Shown one piece after another: positions 16,140 to 24,541 of a stretch of 64,000 nt of DNA. Each line of letters opens with the position of its first letter. The stretch's first letter is position 1. Where the stretch lies: contig NZ_JAHSPR010000011.1 in assembly GCF_019132845.1 (NCBI RefSeq), positions 1 to 64,000 on the forward strand. The letters run 5' to 3'. The notes beneath the pieces were generated by a model. It saw only the letters and a program-made list of their open reading frames with translations. It was not told where the DNA came from and made no database searches. A program made the position numbers and the translations under genes. Origin of the DNA: Advenella alkanexedens. Lineage in GTDB: Bacteria; Pseudomonadota; Gammaproteobacteria; Burkholderiales; Burkholderiaceae_B.

Positions 16140-17774
16140 ATGAAATTTGACACATCCCTGATTGATGCACGCAAAGAAAAAATGACAACAAACGGCTTCT
16201 GGAAAAACAGGACTATCGAGGATTTCTTCAGCCAGGCAATGCAAACGCATCCGGATAAAACTGCCGTTGTTACCTATAAGGTCGATGGTGAAAACAGCTC
16301 CCCCGTACGCCTTTCCTATCGTCAACTCAATGAGCGTATTGACACCATTGCCAAATCCCTTATCCGCCTGGGCATTCAACGCTCCGATGTAGTCAGTTTC
16401 CAGATTCCCAACAGCTGGGAGTTTATTGCCTTATCCCTGGCATGCGCCCGGATTGGTGCGGTGGCGAACCCCTTGATGCCCATTTTCCGTGACCGGGAAT
16501 TAAGCTATATGCTGAAATTTCTCGAATCCAAGGTCTTCATTGTCCCGTCCGTATTCAAGAACTTCAACTATGAAGAAATGGCCAACGGACTACTACAAAA
16601 AATAGACACCCTGCAACATATTGTGGTCGTAGGCGGTAAAGGCGAAAACAGTTTTGACAAACTCCTGCTGACGGACACCTCTTCCGAACCCCTTGTCCCC
16701 GATCCGGTCAAACCAAACGATATTCTTCTGCTGATGTTCACATCGGGCACCACCGGTGAACCCAAAGCGGTCATGCATACGTCCAACACGCTGTTTGCCG
16801 CCCTTGACGGTTTCGTGGATACCCTTGAACTGAAAGACAGTGAAATTATCCTGGGTGCCTCTCCCATGGCACACCTTACCGGTTACGGTTATCTGGCCAT
16901 GCTGCCTATCATGCTTAATTCAACCACGGTTGTCATGGATAGCTGGGAACCCAATATCGCCCTGCAAATCATTAAAGACGAAGCAGTCACGTTCAGCATG
17001 GCTTCCAGCCCCTTTGTACAGGACATGTGCAATGCCACTGAAAAGGGAGCCCCCCGTTCTCCGCAATTTACCAAATTCTGCTGCGCAGGCGCGCCCATTC
17101 CGCCCATTGTGATAGAGCGTGCCCATAAAATCATGAACCTCACGGTATGTTCTGCCTGGGGCATGACCGAAAACGGCGCCATCACCATTACCCCCCCTTC
17201 AAAGGCACTGGAAAAATCCAGCATCAGCGATGGCAAGGCCATTGCCTGCACCGAACTGAAAATAGTTGACGGTAATGACAATGAATTGCCACAAGGCGAA
17301 ACAGGACGCCTGCTGGTCAGAGGTGCTTCCCAATGTGTGGGTTATTACAAAAAACCCGAACTCAATGCACTGACCGAAGACGACTGGTTTGATTCAGGTG
17401 ACCTTGCCTTCATGGACCCGGAGGGCTATATCCGCATCAATGGCCGCAGCAAAGATATCGTTATTCGCGGTGCAGAAAACATTCCCGTGGTTGAAATTGA
17501 AAACCTGCTTTACCAGCATCCTGCCATTGCCACCGTTGCCATTGTTGGCTTCCCTGATGAACGGCTGGGTGAACGGGCATGCGCCTTTGTAACGCTTAAC
17601 GAAGGTGCCAGCTTCTCTTTTGAGGAAATGATCCGATACCTGAAAGAGAAAAAAGTGGCCCAGCAATACTTCCCCGAAAAGCTGGAAATAAGGGGCGATT
17701 TACCCAGAACACCCAGCGGCAAACTGCAAAAATTCATGCTGCGCGAGGAAGCCAAAACTTTCCAGATTGATTAA
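16140..17774 (+). CDS. aliA: cyclohexanecarboxylate-CoA ligase AliA
   Basis: An AMP-forming acyl-CoA ligase predicted to activate cyclohexanecarboxylate with ATP and CoA, the entry step of the cluster. The 544 residues carry the P-loop TSGTTGEPK (201-209), the adenylation motif WGMTE, SGDLAF, GRSKDIVIRG and the catalytic lysine Lys528 in PRTPSGK. This last motif fits the PX4GK pattern of ligases controlled by lysine acetylation in R. palustris. The frame begins upstream at 15990, but the ATG at 16140 fits the family N-terminus and has a purine-rich AAGAGA site. badK follows after 26 bases. Confidence 0.87.
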   Translation: MKFDTSLIDARKEKMTTNGFWKNRTIEDFFSQAMQTHPDKTAVVTYKVDGENSSPVRLSYRQLNERIDTIAKSLIRLGIQRSDVVSFQIPNSWEFIALSLACARIGAVANPLMPIFRDRELSYMLKFLESKVFIVPSVFKNFNYEEMANGLLQKIDTLQHIVVVGGKGENSFDKLLLTDTSSEPLVPDPVKPNDILLLMFTSGTTGEPKAVMHTSNTLFAALDGFVDTLELKDSEIILGASPMAHLTGYGYLAMLPIMLNSTTVVMDSWEPNIALQIIKDEAVTFSMASSPFVQDMCNATEKGAPRSPQFTKFCCAGAPIPPIVIERAHKIMNLTVCSAWGMTENGAITITPPSKALEKSSISDGKAIACTELKIVDGNDNELPQGETGRLLVRGASQCVGYYKKPELNALTEDDWFDSGDLAFMDPEGYIRINGRSKDIVIRGAENIPVVEIENLLYQHPAIATVAIVGFPDERLGERACAFVTLNEGASFSFEEMIRYLKEKKVAQQYFPEKLEIRGDLPRTPSGKLQKFMLREEAKTFQID

Positions 17775-17800
17775 TCCAGCCAATAGGTGGAACCACAAAC

Positions 17801-18574
17801 ATGAATACAGCAGTACTTAAAGAAATCGTGGGCCAGGTCGGCATACTGACCATCAATCGCCCGGATGCCATGAATGCCCTTAATGATGATGTCATGAACG
17901 GCCTGACCCTGGGTCTGGATGAGTTCGAGCAAAATGATGCCATTCATTGTGTGATTATTACCGGTTCGGAAAAAGTGTTTGCCGCCGGAGCCGATATTGC
18001 CGCAATGCGCAACTACGAATACATTGATGTGTATCGTGACAACTTCATTACCCGCAACTGGGAGCGCCTGAAAACTTTCCGCAAGCCTACCATTGCCGCT
18101 GTTTCAGGCTATGCGTTGGGGGGTGGCTGCGAAGTGGCCATGATGTGCGATATGGTGTTTGCAGCAGACAATGCCAAGTTCTCACAACCCGAAGTCAGGA
18201 TCGCCACCTTGCCGGGGGCCGGTGCCACCCAGCGTCTGCCCCGCTCTGTCGGTAAAGCGGTAGCCATGGATCTATGCTTTACCGGTCGCATGCTTACCGC
18301 CGCCGAGGCCCTGCAGTTTGGCCTGGTATCGCGCGTGTATCCCAAAGCGGAACTCATGCACGAAACACTTGAACAGGCACAAGCCATCGCAGCGTATTCC
18401 CTGCCTGTTCTCATGATGATGAAAGAATCCCTGAACCGGGCTTTTGAAACACCCTTGAACGAAGGGCTCGCCTTTGAGCGAAAAATGCTTTATGCTACTT
18501 TTGCACTGGAAGATCGCAAAGAAGGCATGAATGCCTTTATTGAAAAACGACCGGCCAATTTCAATAATCGTTAA
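17801..18574 (+). CDS. badK: cyclohex-1-ene-1-carboxyl-CoA hydratase BadK
   Basis: A 257-residue crotonase-fold hydratase expected to convert cyclohex-1-ene-1-carboxyl-CoA to 2-hydroxycyclohexane-1-carboxyl-CoA. The two catalytic glutamates of enoyl-CoA hydratases are present as Glu111 (GGGCEVAM) and Glu131 (SQPEVRIATLPGAG), exactly 20 residues apart as in the family. AAGADIAAM (61-69) forms part of the CoA pocket. The sequence alone would allow a general enoyl-CoA hydratase; the neighbours make BadK the better reading. It ends the aliA-badK unit at a strong terminator. Confidence 0.83.
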   Translation: MNTAVLKEIVGQVGILTINRPDAMNALNDDVMNGLTLGLDEFEQNDAIHCVIITGSEKVFAAGADIAAMRNYEYIDVYRDNFITRNWERLKTFRKPTIAAVSGYALGGGCEVAMMCDMVFAADNAKFSQPEVRIATLPGAGATQRLPRSVGKAVAMDLCFTGRMLTAAEALQFGLVSRVYPKAELMHETLEQAQAIAAYSLPVLMMMKESLNRAFETPLNEGLAFERKMLYATFALEDRKEGMNAFIEKRPANFNNR

Positions 18575-18575
18575 C

Positions 18576-18604
18576 AAAAAAAACGGACCAGGTCCGTTTT
18601 TTTT
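18576..18604 (+). terminator. terminator after badK
   Basis: A perfect 14-bp inverted repeat (18576-18589 and 18591-18604) around a single A. The right arm ends in eight T residues and the left begins with eight A residues. Confidence 0.92.
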
Positions 18605-18626
18605 ACCTCTCAGGCATTTGATATAC

Positions 18627-19319
18627 ATGGACACGATTGAGCAAATCCCCCAAAACGCTGCATTAGCAGCCATTACCAGTCGCAAAAGCATCCGAGGCTT
18701 TTTGCCAGATGCCATACCGGCCCCGCTGTTACACACCTTGCTGAAAACCGCAGCACGCGCGCCCAGTGGCAGCAATATCCAACCCTGGAAGGTACATGTC
18801 GTATCAGGCCAGGCCCGCGATGCCTTATCTGCCGCCCTGCTTGATGCTTTCCAGACTGGCACCCCCAACCAGTGCGAATACCAATACTACCCTAAAGAAT
18901 GGCGGGAACCTTATCTGGCCCGTCGTCGCGAAAACGGCTGGTCGCTTTACAATATTCTGGGTATCCAAAAAGGCGACAAGGCCGCCATGCAACGTCAGCA
19001 TGCCCGCAATTTTGAATTTTTCGGGGCCCCTGTTGTCTTATTCGTGACCCTTGACAACGACATGGAACAGGGCAGCTGGCTGGATGCCGGCATGTTCATA
19101 CAAAATATCATGATTGCCGCCCGTGCCCTGGGCCTGCACACTTGCCCGCAGGTTGCACTGGTCAATTACCCTGCCATTGTCAAACAGCATCTGTCCATCC
19201 CGACTGGGCAAACCCTGGTCTGCGGCATTTCCCTTGGCTATGAAGATACCTCCAACCCTGCCAACACCCTGGTGACCACCCGGGTGCCGCTGGAAGAATT
19301 CGTGACTTTTCACGAATAG
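18627..19319 (+). CDS. nitroreductase family protein
   Basis: A 230-residue FMN-dependent nitroreductase-fold protein. RKSIRGF (20-26) and the APSGSNIQPWKVHVVSG region form the usual FMN and phosphate contacts, and GLHTCPQVALVNY with LVCGISLGYED lies near the C-terminus. Members reduce nitroaromatics, quinones or enoates with NAD(P)H; the substrate cannot be told here. The upstream frame starts at 18531, inside badK, but the ATG at 18627 gives the normal N-terminus. A terminator separates it from badK, so a link to alicyclic metabolism is not shown. Confidence 0.85.
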   Translation: MDTIEQIPQNAALAAITSRKSIRGFLPDAIPAPLLHTLLKTAARAPSGSNIQPWKVHVVSGQARDALSAALLDAFQTGTPNQCEYQYYPKEWREPYLARRRENGWSLYNILGIQKGDKAAMQRQHARNFEFFGAPVVLFVTLDNDMEQGSWLDAGMFIQNIMIAARALGLHTCPQVALVNYPAIVKQHLSIPTGQTLVCGISLGYEDTSNPANTLVTTRVPLEEFVTFHE

Positions 19320-19693
19320 TCTTCAGGCAGGGAAAACAAAGTTTTCCAGGTTCATCGCTTGTTAGCAGAAGTCGTTTGAAGACTTCAAGGTACACTTTCA
19401 TACTGTTTTTACAGCCCCCCTTTTAATAACATGCGAACCACCTGGAGACCCTTTGCCTGGGTCAGTGCTACCCTGCGTGCCGGCAGAACCAGCCCCTGCA
19501 CAGAACTTTATACCTTGGCATGTTATTTTTGCTACTGGCCTGCCTGGCACTGGGTCTGATCCTCGTAAACGCAGACTGGATCACTCAACGCAGTGATACT
19601 CGCTGAAAGAAGACCTGAATGCCTGCCATACCGGCAGGCACGCTCATGTTTTCCCAGGAATACGCCAAACAAATACCCAAAGCACAAAAAAAC
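19320..19693. other. intergenic region with a possible micro-ORF and a hairpin
   Basis: A 374-base stretch between the nitroreductase and a secreted unknown protein. An 8-bp inverted repeat (19620-19627 and 19633-19640) may stop transcription from either side but has no T run. A possible 28-codon hydrophobic frame is listed separately. Confidence 0.5.
19520..19606 (+). CDS. possible 28-residue hydrophobic peptide
   Basis: An ATG frame coding for MLFLLLACLALGLILVNADW and a short polar tail, so one membrane helix. There is no clear ribosome site. A different frame (ATG at 19431, 42 codons) runs into this region, so the two could be pieces of one decayed gene. No family is recognised. Confidence 0.25.
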   Translation: MLFLLLACLALGLILVNADWITQRSDTR

Positions 19694-20068
19694 TTATTGT
19701 GGAATGCCAACAGCCTCATTGACCACATTTTCTTGAGTAACGGAAACAGATTGATTAAACATACTGGATGACCTGATCATCTCTGATGTCCCTATCACCA
19801 GAGGTAGATTGGTCATGGTTTGATTCTGCAGCAGATAGAACAGGCTTCTGTTAAGATCATTGCAAGGAGTCACACAGCTCACCCGTGCATTTCTTTCCTC
19901 CAGCTTATCTTGCTCAAAGCCCCGGAATTTCAAATCATGAGTATTGTTGTTGCTGAATCCTACTTCCAGGGGCGGTGAATATTCGAAACTGGCAGCAACC
20001 GCAGAAACAGAAAAAAAACCAGCTCCAAGAACAGCAAAGGCAGAAATCAGTATCAAGGATTTTTTCAT
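19694..20068 (-). CDS. secreted protein of unknown function
   Basis: A 124-residue protein with a clear signal peptide (charged start MKKS, a hydrophobic stretch and a likely cut after AVAA near residue 26). The mature part is rich in Asn, Ser and Gln and has one cysteine pair, Cys65 and Cys69 (SCVTPC), which could form a disulfide in the periplasm. GGAGG lies just before the ATG, so translation is likely. No family is recognised and the neighbours give no hint. Confidence 0.7.
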   Translation of the reverse strand: MKKSLILISAFAVLGAGFFSVSAVAASFEYSPPLEVGFSNNNTHDLKFRGFEQDKLEERNARVSCVTPCNDLNRSLFYLLQNQTMTNLPLVIGTSEMIRSSSMFNQSVSVTQENVVNEAVGIPQ

Positions 20069-20195
20069 GCTACACCTCCGAAAGGTTAAAACAGAAAAGC
20101 CAATTCATCCACCTCAATGGCCGTTTCGTATAGGATACACTTAAACAATTGAAAAATATACTCTATTTTTGTTACTACCACACAGTGAGAACACG

Positions 20196-20417
20196 ATGGA
20201 CATGATCCCGATTTATACCATGAAATCAGAACCGGAAGCCGCCGTTATTTCTTCGCTCATGACGGCCTATGACATTCATTTTATTATTTCAGGACGAGGC
20301 TTCAGTTCCATGTATCCTGGTGCGGTATCCAATAGCCTGAATGAGCAGACGCTGATGGTTCGTGCAGACCAGGTTGAACTGGCCAAAACCCTGCTAGAAC
20401 CTTTCTTGAACAGCTGA
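20196..20417 (+). CDS. DUF2007-type small protein
   Basis: A 73-residue protein resembling the DUF2007 putative signal-transducing family: an N-terminal beta strand (MIPIYTM), then SEPEAAVISSLMTAYDIHF, a segment ending in glycine, and LMVRADQVELAKTLLEPF at the end. These proteins have a ferredoxin-like fold and no proven role. The frame runs from 20169; the ATG at 20196 is chosen as the family-like start. It is divergent from the secreted protein gene at 19694-20068. Confidence 0.65.
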   Translation: MDMIPIYTMKSEPEAAVISSLMTAYDIHFIISGRGFSSMYPGAVSNSLNEQTLMVRADQVELAKTLLEPFLNS

Positions 20418-20463
20418 AAAAACGCCTTTACACCAGGCATGTTGTTCAAGCAAAAACGAACGG

Positions 20464-20598
20464 TCAATCCAGATCATTTTTGTCAATCTCTTTGGGAATA
20501 CCAATCGCTCGTTTGATAAGCCTCCAGGCAATCAACCCAATCCCCAAAAACAATACGCCCAGTACCGTCGCAAGTAAAAAATAACTAAAATCACTCAT
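20464..20598 (-). CDS. 44-residue single-pass membrane protein
   Basis: A short frame begins 14 bases after the asparaginase stop, with AGGA six bases before its ATG. The product starts MSDFSYFLLATVLGVLFLGI, continues hydrophobic to about residue 25, then has a basic stretch (WRLIKRAIG) and an acidic tail. That gives one helix with the basic side inward. Its place directly behind asparaginase suggests co-transcription. No known family is recognised; a role in transport or enzyme anchoring would be a guess. Confidence 0.6.
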   Translation of the reverse strand: MSDFSYFLLATVLGVLFLGIGLIAWRLIKRAIGIPKEIDKNDLD

Positions 20599-20612
20599 AT
20601 TTTTTCCTGGTA

Positions 20613-21608
20613 TTAGTGGCTTGCACTCCATTGCACGAGCAAGTCTTTAATCTGTTCCCTGTCACAATTATTCCATAGTGCCACAGCCAGTAACAATCGC
20701 GTCTTGCGCGGACACAACCACCGCCCCATTAAAACACCATTTTTCTGCAGGTCTATTTCAGCACCTTTATAACCATACACGGCCTGTGTGGTACTGCCCG
20801 CACCGGTTCTGGAACAGACAACAACCGGTATCCGTTCTGCGGCCACCACCAGCACATCCCGCAGGGACTCAGAAACATGGCCGGATCCGAAGCCTGCAAC
20901 CACGACTGCCTGGCAAGCCCCGTGCGCTATTGCCAGAGAAAGTATATCCGGATCATCATCAAGCGTATGCTCAAGCAATAACACTTTAGCACTGGTACTG
21001 GCCGGGATCGCCAGTTGTGGTTTACGCACGGTTGCCCTGAAATACTGTACCTGCTTTTCAAGCACCACCCCTGCCAGACCAAATACCGGAGATTCAAAGG
21101 CATTAACACGGCTTGAATGAACTTTACGGACATGTCTCGCTTCATGAATTTCGTCATTCATGACTACCAGAACACCCCTGTTGACAGATTCCTGGCTACA
21201 CGCAACCGTCACCGAGGCCAGCAAATTGGCTGCGCCATCGGCTCCGGGCTCTTCGGGCGAACGCATGGCCCCCATCAATACCAAGGGCTGGGGATGACGC
21301 CAGAAAAGATCCAGAAAAAAGGCGGACTCTTCCAGCGTATCGGTGCCCTGGGTAATAATGACACCATCGGCACCCTTTTCCACTTCTTTTTCGGCCCATG
21401 CCAGGCAATTGAAAAGATGCTCAAAACGAATGGAACCACTGGGCAATTTTTGCAGGGTTTGCAGGCTAAAATCTGCCATATCGGCAATACCCGGCACGCC
21501 TTGAGCCAGCTCCCGGGCGCCCAGGGTGGCGGTTACGCCCCCGGACTGGCTGGCAGTCATGCTAATGGTGCCCCCCAAAGCGCCAATGGCGATCCGTTTC
21601 TTGCTCAT
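20613..21608 (-). CDS. L-asparaginase
   Basis: Hydrolyses L-asparagine to aspartate and ammonia. The 331-residue protein carries both active-site signatures: LGGTIS with the nucleophile Thr14, and TQGTDT with Thr89-Asp90. No signal peptide is visible, so it is probably cytoplasmic even though its sequence is closer to the single-domain asparaginase/glutaminase family. It follows the tartrate/malate-type dehydrogenase by 23 bases and is followed by a 44-residue membrane protein gene. Confidence 0.9.
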   Translation of the reverse strand: MSKKRIAIGALGGTISMTASQSGGVTATLGARELAQGVPGIADMADFSLQTLQKLPSGSIRFEHLFNCLAWAEKEVEKGADGVIITQGTDTLEESAFFLDLFWRHPQPLVLMGAMRSPEEPGADGAANLLASVTVACSQESVNRGVLVVMNDEIHEARHVRKVHSSRVNAFESPVFGLAGVVLEKQVQYFRATVRKPQLAIPASTSAKVLLLEHTLDDDPDILSLAIAHGACQAVVVAGFGSGHVSESLRDVLVVAAERIPVVVCSRTGAGSTTQAVYGYKGAEIDLQKNGVLMGRWLCPRKTRLLLAVALWNNCDREQIKDLLVQWSASH

Positions 21609-21631
21609 TATTTTTCCTTGTTTGCCAATGC

Positions 21632-22711
21632 TTAAATAAGACCGGCAATCGCCATGCCCACTTCTGTGGTATTGGCCGTGCCACCCAGATCCCGAGATTT
21701 TGGCCCCTGCACCAGCACGGTTTCAATCGCAGCCATGATGGCATCATGAGCCTGTGCGCAGGCCGGATCCTGTTCTCTGAAAAAGTCCAGCATCATGGCA
21801 CCCGACCAGATCATGGCAATCGGATTGGCGATGTTTTGTCCGTAGATATCAGGCGCAGACCCGTGCACCGGCTCGAACAGGGACGGGAAGGTGCGGTCGG
21901 GGTTCAGGTTGGCTGAAGGCGCCAACCCAATCGTGCCGGTACAGGCCGGCCCCAGGTCGGACAGGATATCGCCAAACAGATTGGAAGCCACAACCACATC
22001 AAAGCGGTCGGGTTGCAGCACAAAGCGGGCAGACAGGATATCAATGTGCTGTTTATCCCATTGTACCTGTGGGTAGTCTTGCGCCATTAAGGCCACCCGT
22101 TCATCCCAGTAAGGCATGCTAATTGAAATGCCATTGGATTTGGTGGCGGCCGTGAGTTTTTTACGTTCGCGCCTGGCCGCCAGCTCAAAGGCGTATTTCA
22201 GAATGCGGTCTACGCCCTTGCGGGTAAAAACCGACTCCTGCAACACCAGCTCACGGTCGGTGCCTTCAAACATTTTGCCACCTACCGACGAATATTCACC
22301 TTCGGTATTTTCACGCACGACCAGGAAATCAATATCGCCAGGTTGGCGATTGGCCAATGGGCATGGCACGCCAGGTAACAATTTTACCGGGCGCAGGTTT
22401 ACATACTGGTCAAAATCACGACGGAACTTTAGCAAGGAACCCCACAGGGAAATATGGTCAGGCACGGTATCGGGCCAGCCTACGGCTCCAAAATAAATGG
22501 CATCAAACTGCTGCAGGGTTTCAAACCAGTCATCGGGCATCATTTTGCCGTGCTGAACGTAATAATCGCAGCTGGCCCACTCAAACTCCTCTATGTGCAA
22601 ATCCAGCCCAAACTTTTCCTGTGCCGCTTTCAATACACGCAAGCCCTCGGGCATGACTTCTTTACCAATACCATCACCGGGAATGGCTGCAATCCTGATT
22701 TGTTTTGTCAT
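21632..22711 (-). CDS. tartrate / D-malate dehydrogenase (decarboxylating, NAD)
   Basis: A 359-residue beta-decarboxylating dehydrogenase of the isopropylmalate/isocitrate family. It starts with IAAIPGDGIGKEVMPEG (in part) and has the metal/cofactor region ASNLFGDILSDLGP. The RTFPSLFEPVHGSAPDIYG segment and VVRENTEGEYSSVGG are typical of the tartrate dehydrogenase/DmlA subgroup rather than LeuB. Likely substrates are D-malate, tartrate or close analogues. It leads a unit with asparaginase downstream. Confidence 0.85.
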   Translation of the reverse strand: MTKQIRIAAIPGDGIGKEVMPEGLRVLKAAQEKFGLDLHIEEFEWASCDYYVQHGKMMPDDWFETLQQFDAIYFGAVGWPDTVPDHISLWGSLLKFRRDFDQYVNLRPVKLLPGVPCPLANRQPGDIDFLVVRENTEGEYSSVGGKMFEGTDRELVLQESVFTRKGVDRILKYAFELAARRERKKLTAATKSNGISISMPYWDERVALMAQDYPQVQWDKQHIDILSARFVLQPDRFDVVVASNLFGDILSDLGPACTGTIGLAPSANLNPDRTFPSLFEPVHGSAPDIYGQNIANPIAMIWSGAMMLDFFREQDPACAQAHDAIMAAIETVLVQGPKSRDLGGTANTTEVGMAIAGLI

Positions 22712-22849
22712 TTGTCATCCAACAAAAAAGTAAATATTCTTATTTATTTAAACTGTAATTCATGAATATCATATCTTAACCATATATGCCCATCTTGCGA
22801 ACGGTGAGCCTGACTCAACCTTAAAAAACAACAGGAAAACAGACAAGAA

Positions 22850-22889
22850 AAAATCCCCCTGTTCCCGGCATGTGTTATCCGGCAACAGG
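22850..22889 (-). terminator. terminator after the ABC importer operon
   Basis: On the minus strand an interrupted inverted repeat (CCTGTT/AACAGG arms at 22858-22863 and 22884-22889, inner CCGG/CCGG) is followed after four bases by a T run. It lies about 40 bases past the permease gene. Confidence 0.7.
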
Positions 22890-22929
22890 AGGATCGTATC
22901 AACAGACAAACATCTGTCTGCTTGAGCAC

Positions 22930-23724
22930 TTACAGCTTTTCGGTTTCGCCCGAGGTGGGTTTCCAGGTCAGGAAATGTTTCTCGGTAAGGCTGACCATTA
23001 AATCAAGGACCAAGGCGAAGACGGTTAACACAATAATACCGGCCACCACCGTATTGATATCAAAAGTGCCTTCGGCCTGCAAAATAAGGTAACCGACCCC
23101 ACTTGCCGAACCCAGGTACTCGCCAACCACTGCGCCCACAAAAGCCAGACCTACCGATGCATGCAGGCTGGAAAACACCCAACTGGTTGCCGATGGCAAA
23201 TAGACATGGCGCAACAATTGTTTGCGGTTGGCTCCCAGCATTCTTGCGTTATCCAGCAAAGTGGGGCTGACCTCCTTGATGCCCTGGTACACGTTGAAAA
23301 ACACGATGAAAAATACCAGCGTGACGGCCAGCGCCACTTTTGACCAGATACCCAGGCCAAACCACATGGCAAAAATAGGCGCCAGAATAACCCGGGGCAT
23401 GGAGTTGAGCGCGGTCAGGTAAGGATCAAGCACCAGACTGGCGGTTTTTGACAGGCCCAGCCACAAGCCAAACAACATGCCGAATACCGTGCCAATCACA
23501 AAAGCCAACAGGGTTTCACTTAAGGTCACCCCTAAATGACGGTAAATATCGCCATCGACAATAAACCAGTCCCAGATAGTCTGGGCCACCCCAAGCGGCC
23601 GGCCAAAAAAGAAAGCCACGTTGTCGTTAAGCGAGGCAAAATACCAAACACCCAGTATTGACACCAAAATAATAAACTGCCACAACCGGAAGTTGCGTGT
23701 ATTAGGTTTAATTGAATTCCACAT
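22930..23724 (-). CDS. ABC importer permease (NitT/TauT type)
   Basis: A 264-residue BPD-type inner-membrane permease with about six hydrophobic segments and the cytoplasmic coupling loop around residues 155-195 (SPTLLDNARMLGANRKQLLRHV), where the EAA-type motif is expected. It resembles SsuC/TauC-like permeases. It is the last gene of a three-gene unit, one base after the ATPase gene. The substrate cannot be told from the sequence; nitrate, sulfonates, pyrimidine precursors and aromatic acids are all handled by this family. Confidence 0.85.
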   Translation of the reverse strand: MWNSIKPNTRNFRLWQFIILVSILGVWYFASLNDNVAFFFGRPLGVAQTIWDWFIVDGDIYRHLGVTLSETLLAFVIGTVFGMLFGLWLGLSKTASLVLDPYLTALNSMPRVILAPIFAMWFGLGIWSKVALAVTLVFFIVFFNVYQGIKEVSPTLLDNARMLGANRKQLLRHVYLPSATSWVFSSLHASVGLAFVGAVVGEYLGSASGVGYLILQAEGTFDINTVVAGIIVLTVFALVLDLMVSLTEKHFLTWKPTSGETEKL

Positions 23725-23725
23725 A

Positions 23726-24535
23726 TCAGGCCCGTTTCTGTTGATTGTATCCTTTCAGGACTTCTTCGCGCAGGACATCCCAGATAGCCTTGTGCAGCTC
23801 GGCAAAACGGGGATGGGAACGAACCTCGGCCACATCACGGGGCCGTGGCAAATCAATCTTGAACTCACCAATAATATGCGTTCCCGGACCGGCTGAAAGA
23901 ATCACCACACGATCACTCATGGCGATCGCCTCATCCAGGTCATGGGTAATGAACAACACCGCCTTGCGCTGGCTCATCCATATTTCCAGGACCTCGTTTT
24001 CCATCAATTGACGGGTCTGGATGTCAAGGGCCGAAAAAGGCTCATCCATAAGAATGATATCCGGATCCCGGATCATGGTTTGCGCCAGCATGGCCCGCTT
24101 ACGCATTCCCCCCGACATTTGATGGGGGTATTTGTTGACGGCATGCGACAAACCAACCCGTTGCAGCCAATCCATGGCCCGGGCACGGGCCTGCTCTTTG
24201 GGAACATTGGCAAACTCAAGCCCGGCCATCACGTTTTCAAGCGCACTGCGCCAGGGCATGAGTGCCTCACCCTGGAACATATAACCGGCCCGGTGATTAA
24301 TACCCCGCAAAGGTTGGCCAAAGACCTTGACGGAACCGGCAGACGGCTCAAGCAACCCGGCCCCTACGTTAAGCAGGGTTGACTTGCCACAACCGGTTGG
24401 CCCCACGACAGAGACAAACTCACCAGGTGCAATATGCAGGCTGGCGTCACGCAGTGCGGTATATTTCTCGTTTTTGTTATCACGTGACACGAAGGTACAT
24501 GTGATCTTATCCAAAGATAATGCAGGTTCTGACAT
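23726..24535 (-). CDS. ABC importer ATPase (NitT/TauT type)
   Basis: A 269-residue ABC ATPase with Walker A GPTGCGKST (about 45-53), the Q-loop in GYMFQGEALMPW, signature MSGGMRKR, Walker B IILMDEPFSALD and the H-loop FITHDLDEA. These match SsuB/TauB-type ATPases. It follows the binding-protein gene by 6 bases and precedes the permease by one, so the three genes form one importer operon. Confidence 0.92.
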   Translation of the reverse strand: MSEPALSLDKITCTFVSRDNKNEKYTALRDASLHIAPGEFVSVVGPTGCGKSTLLNVGAGLLEPSAGSVKVFGQPLRGINHRAGYMFQGEALMPWRSALENVMAGLEFANVPKEQARARAMDWLQRVGLSHAVNKYPHQMSGGMRKRAMLAQTMIRDPDIILMDEPFSALDIQTRQLMENEVLEIWMSQRKAVLFITHDLDEAIAMSDRVVILSAGPGTHIIGEFKIDLPRPRDVAEVRSHPRFAELHKAIWDVLREEVLKGYNQQKRA

Positions 24536-24541
24536 ATTGAC

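Noticed and set aside
18531-18626. Longer nitroreductase starting inside badK
   Set aside because: The extra N-terminus would read through the badK terminator; the ATG at 18627 gives the normal length.
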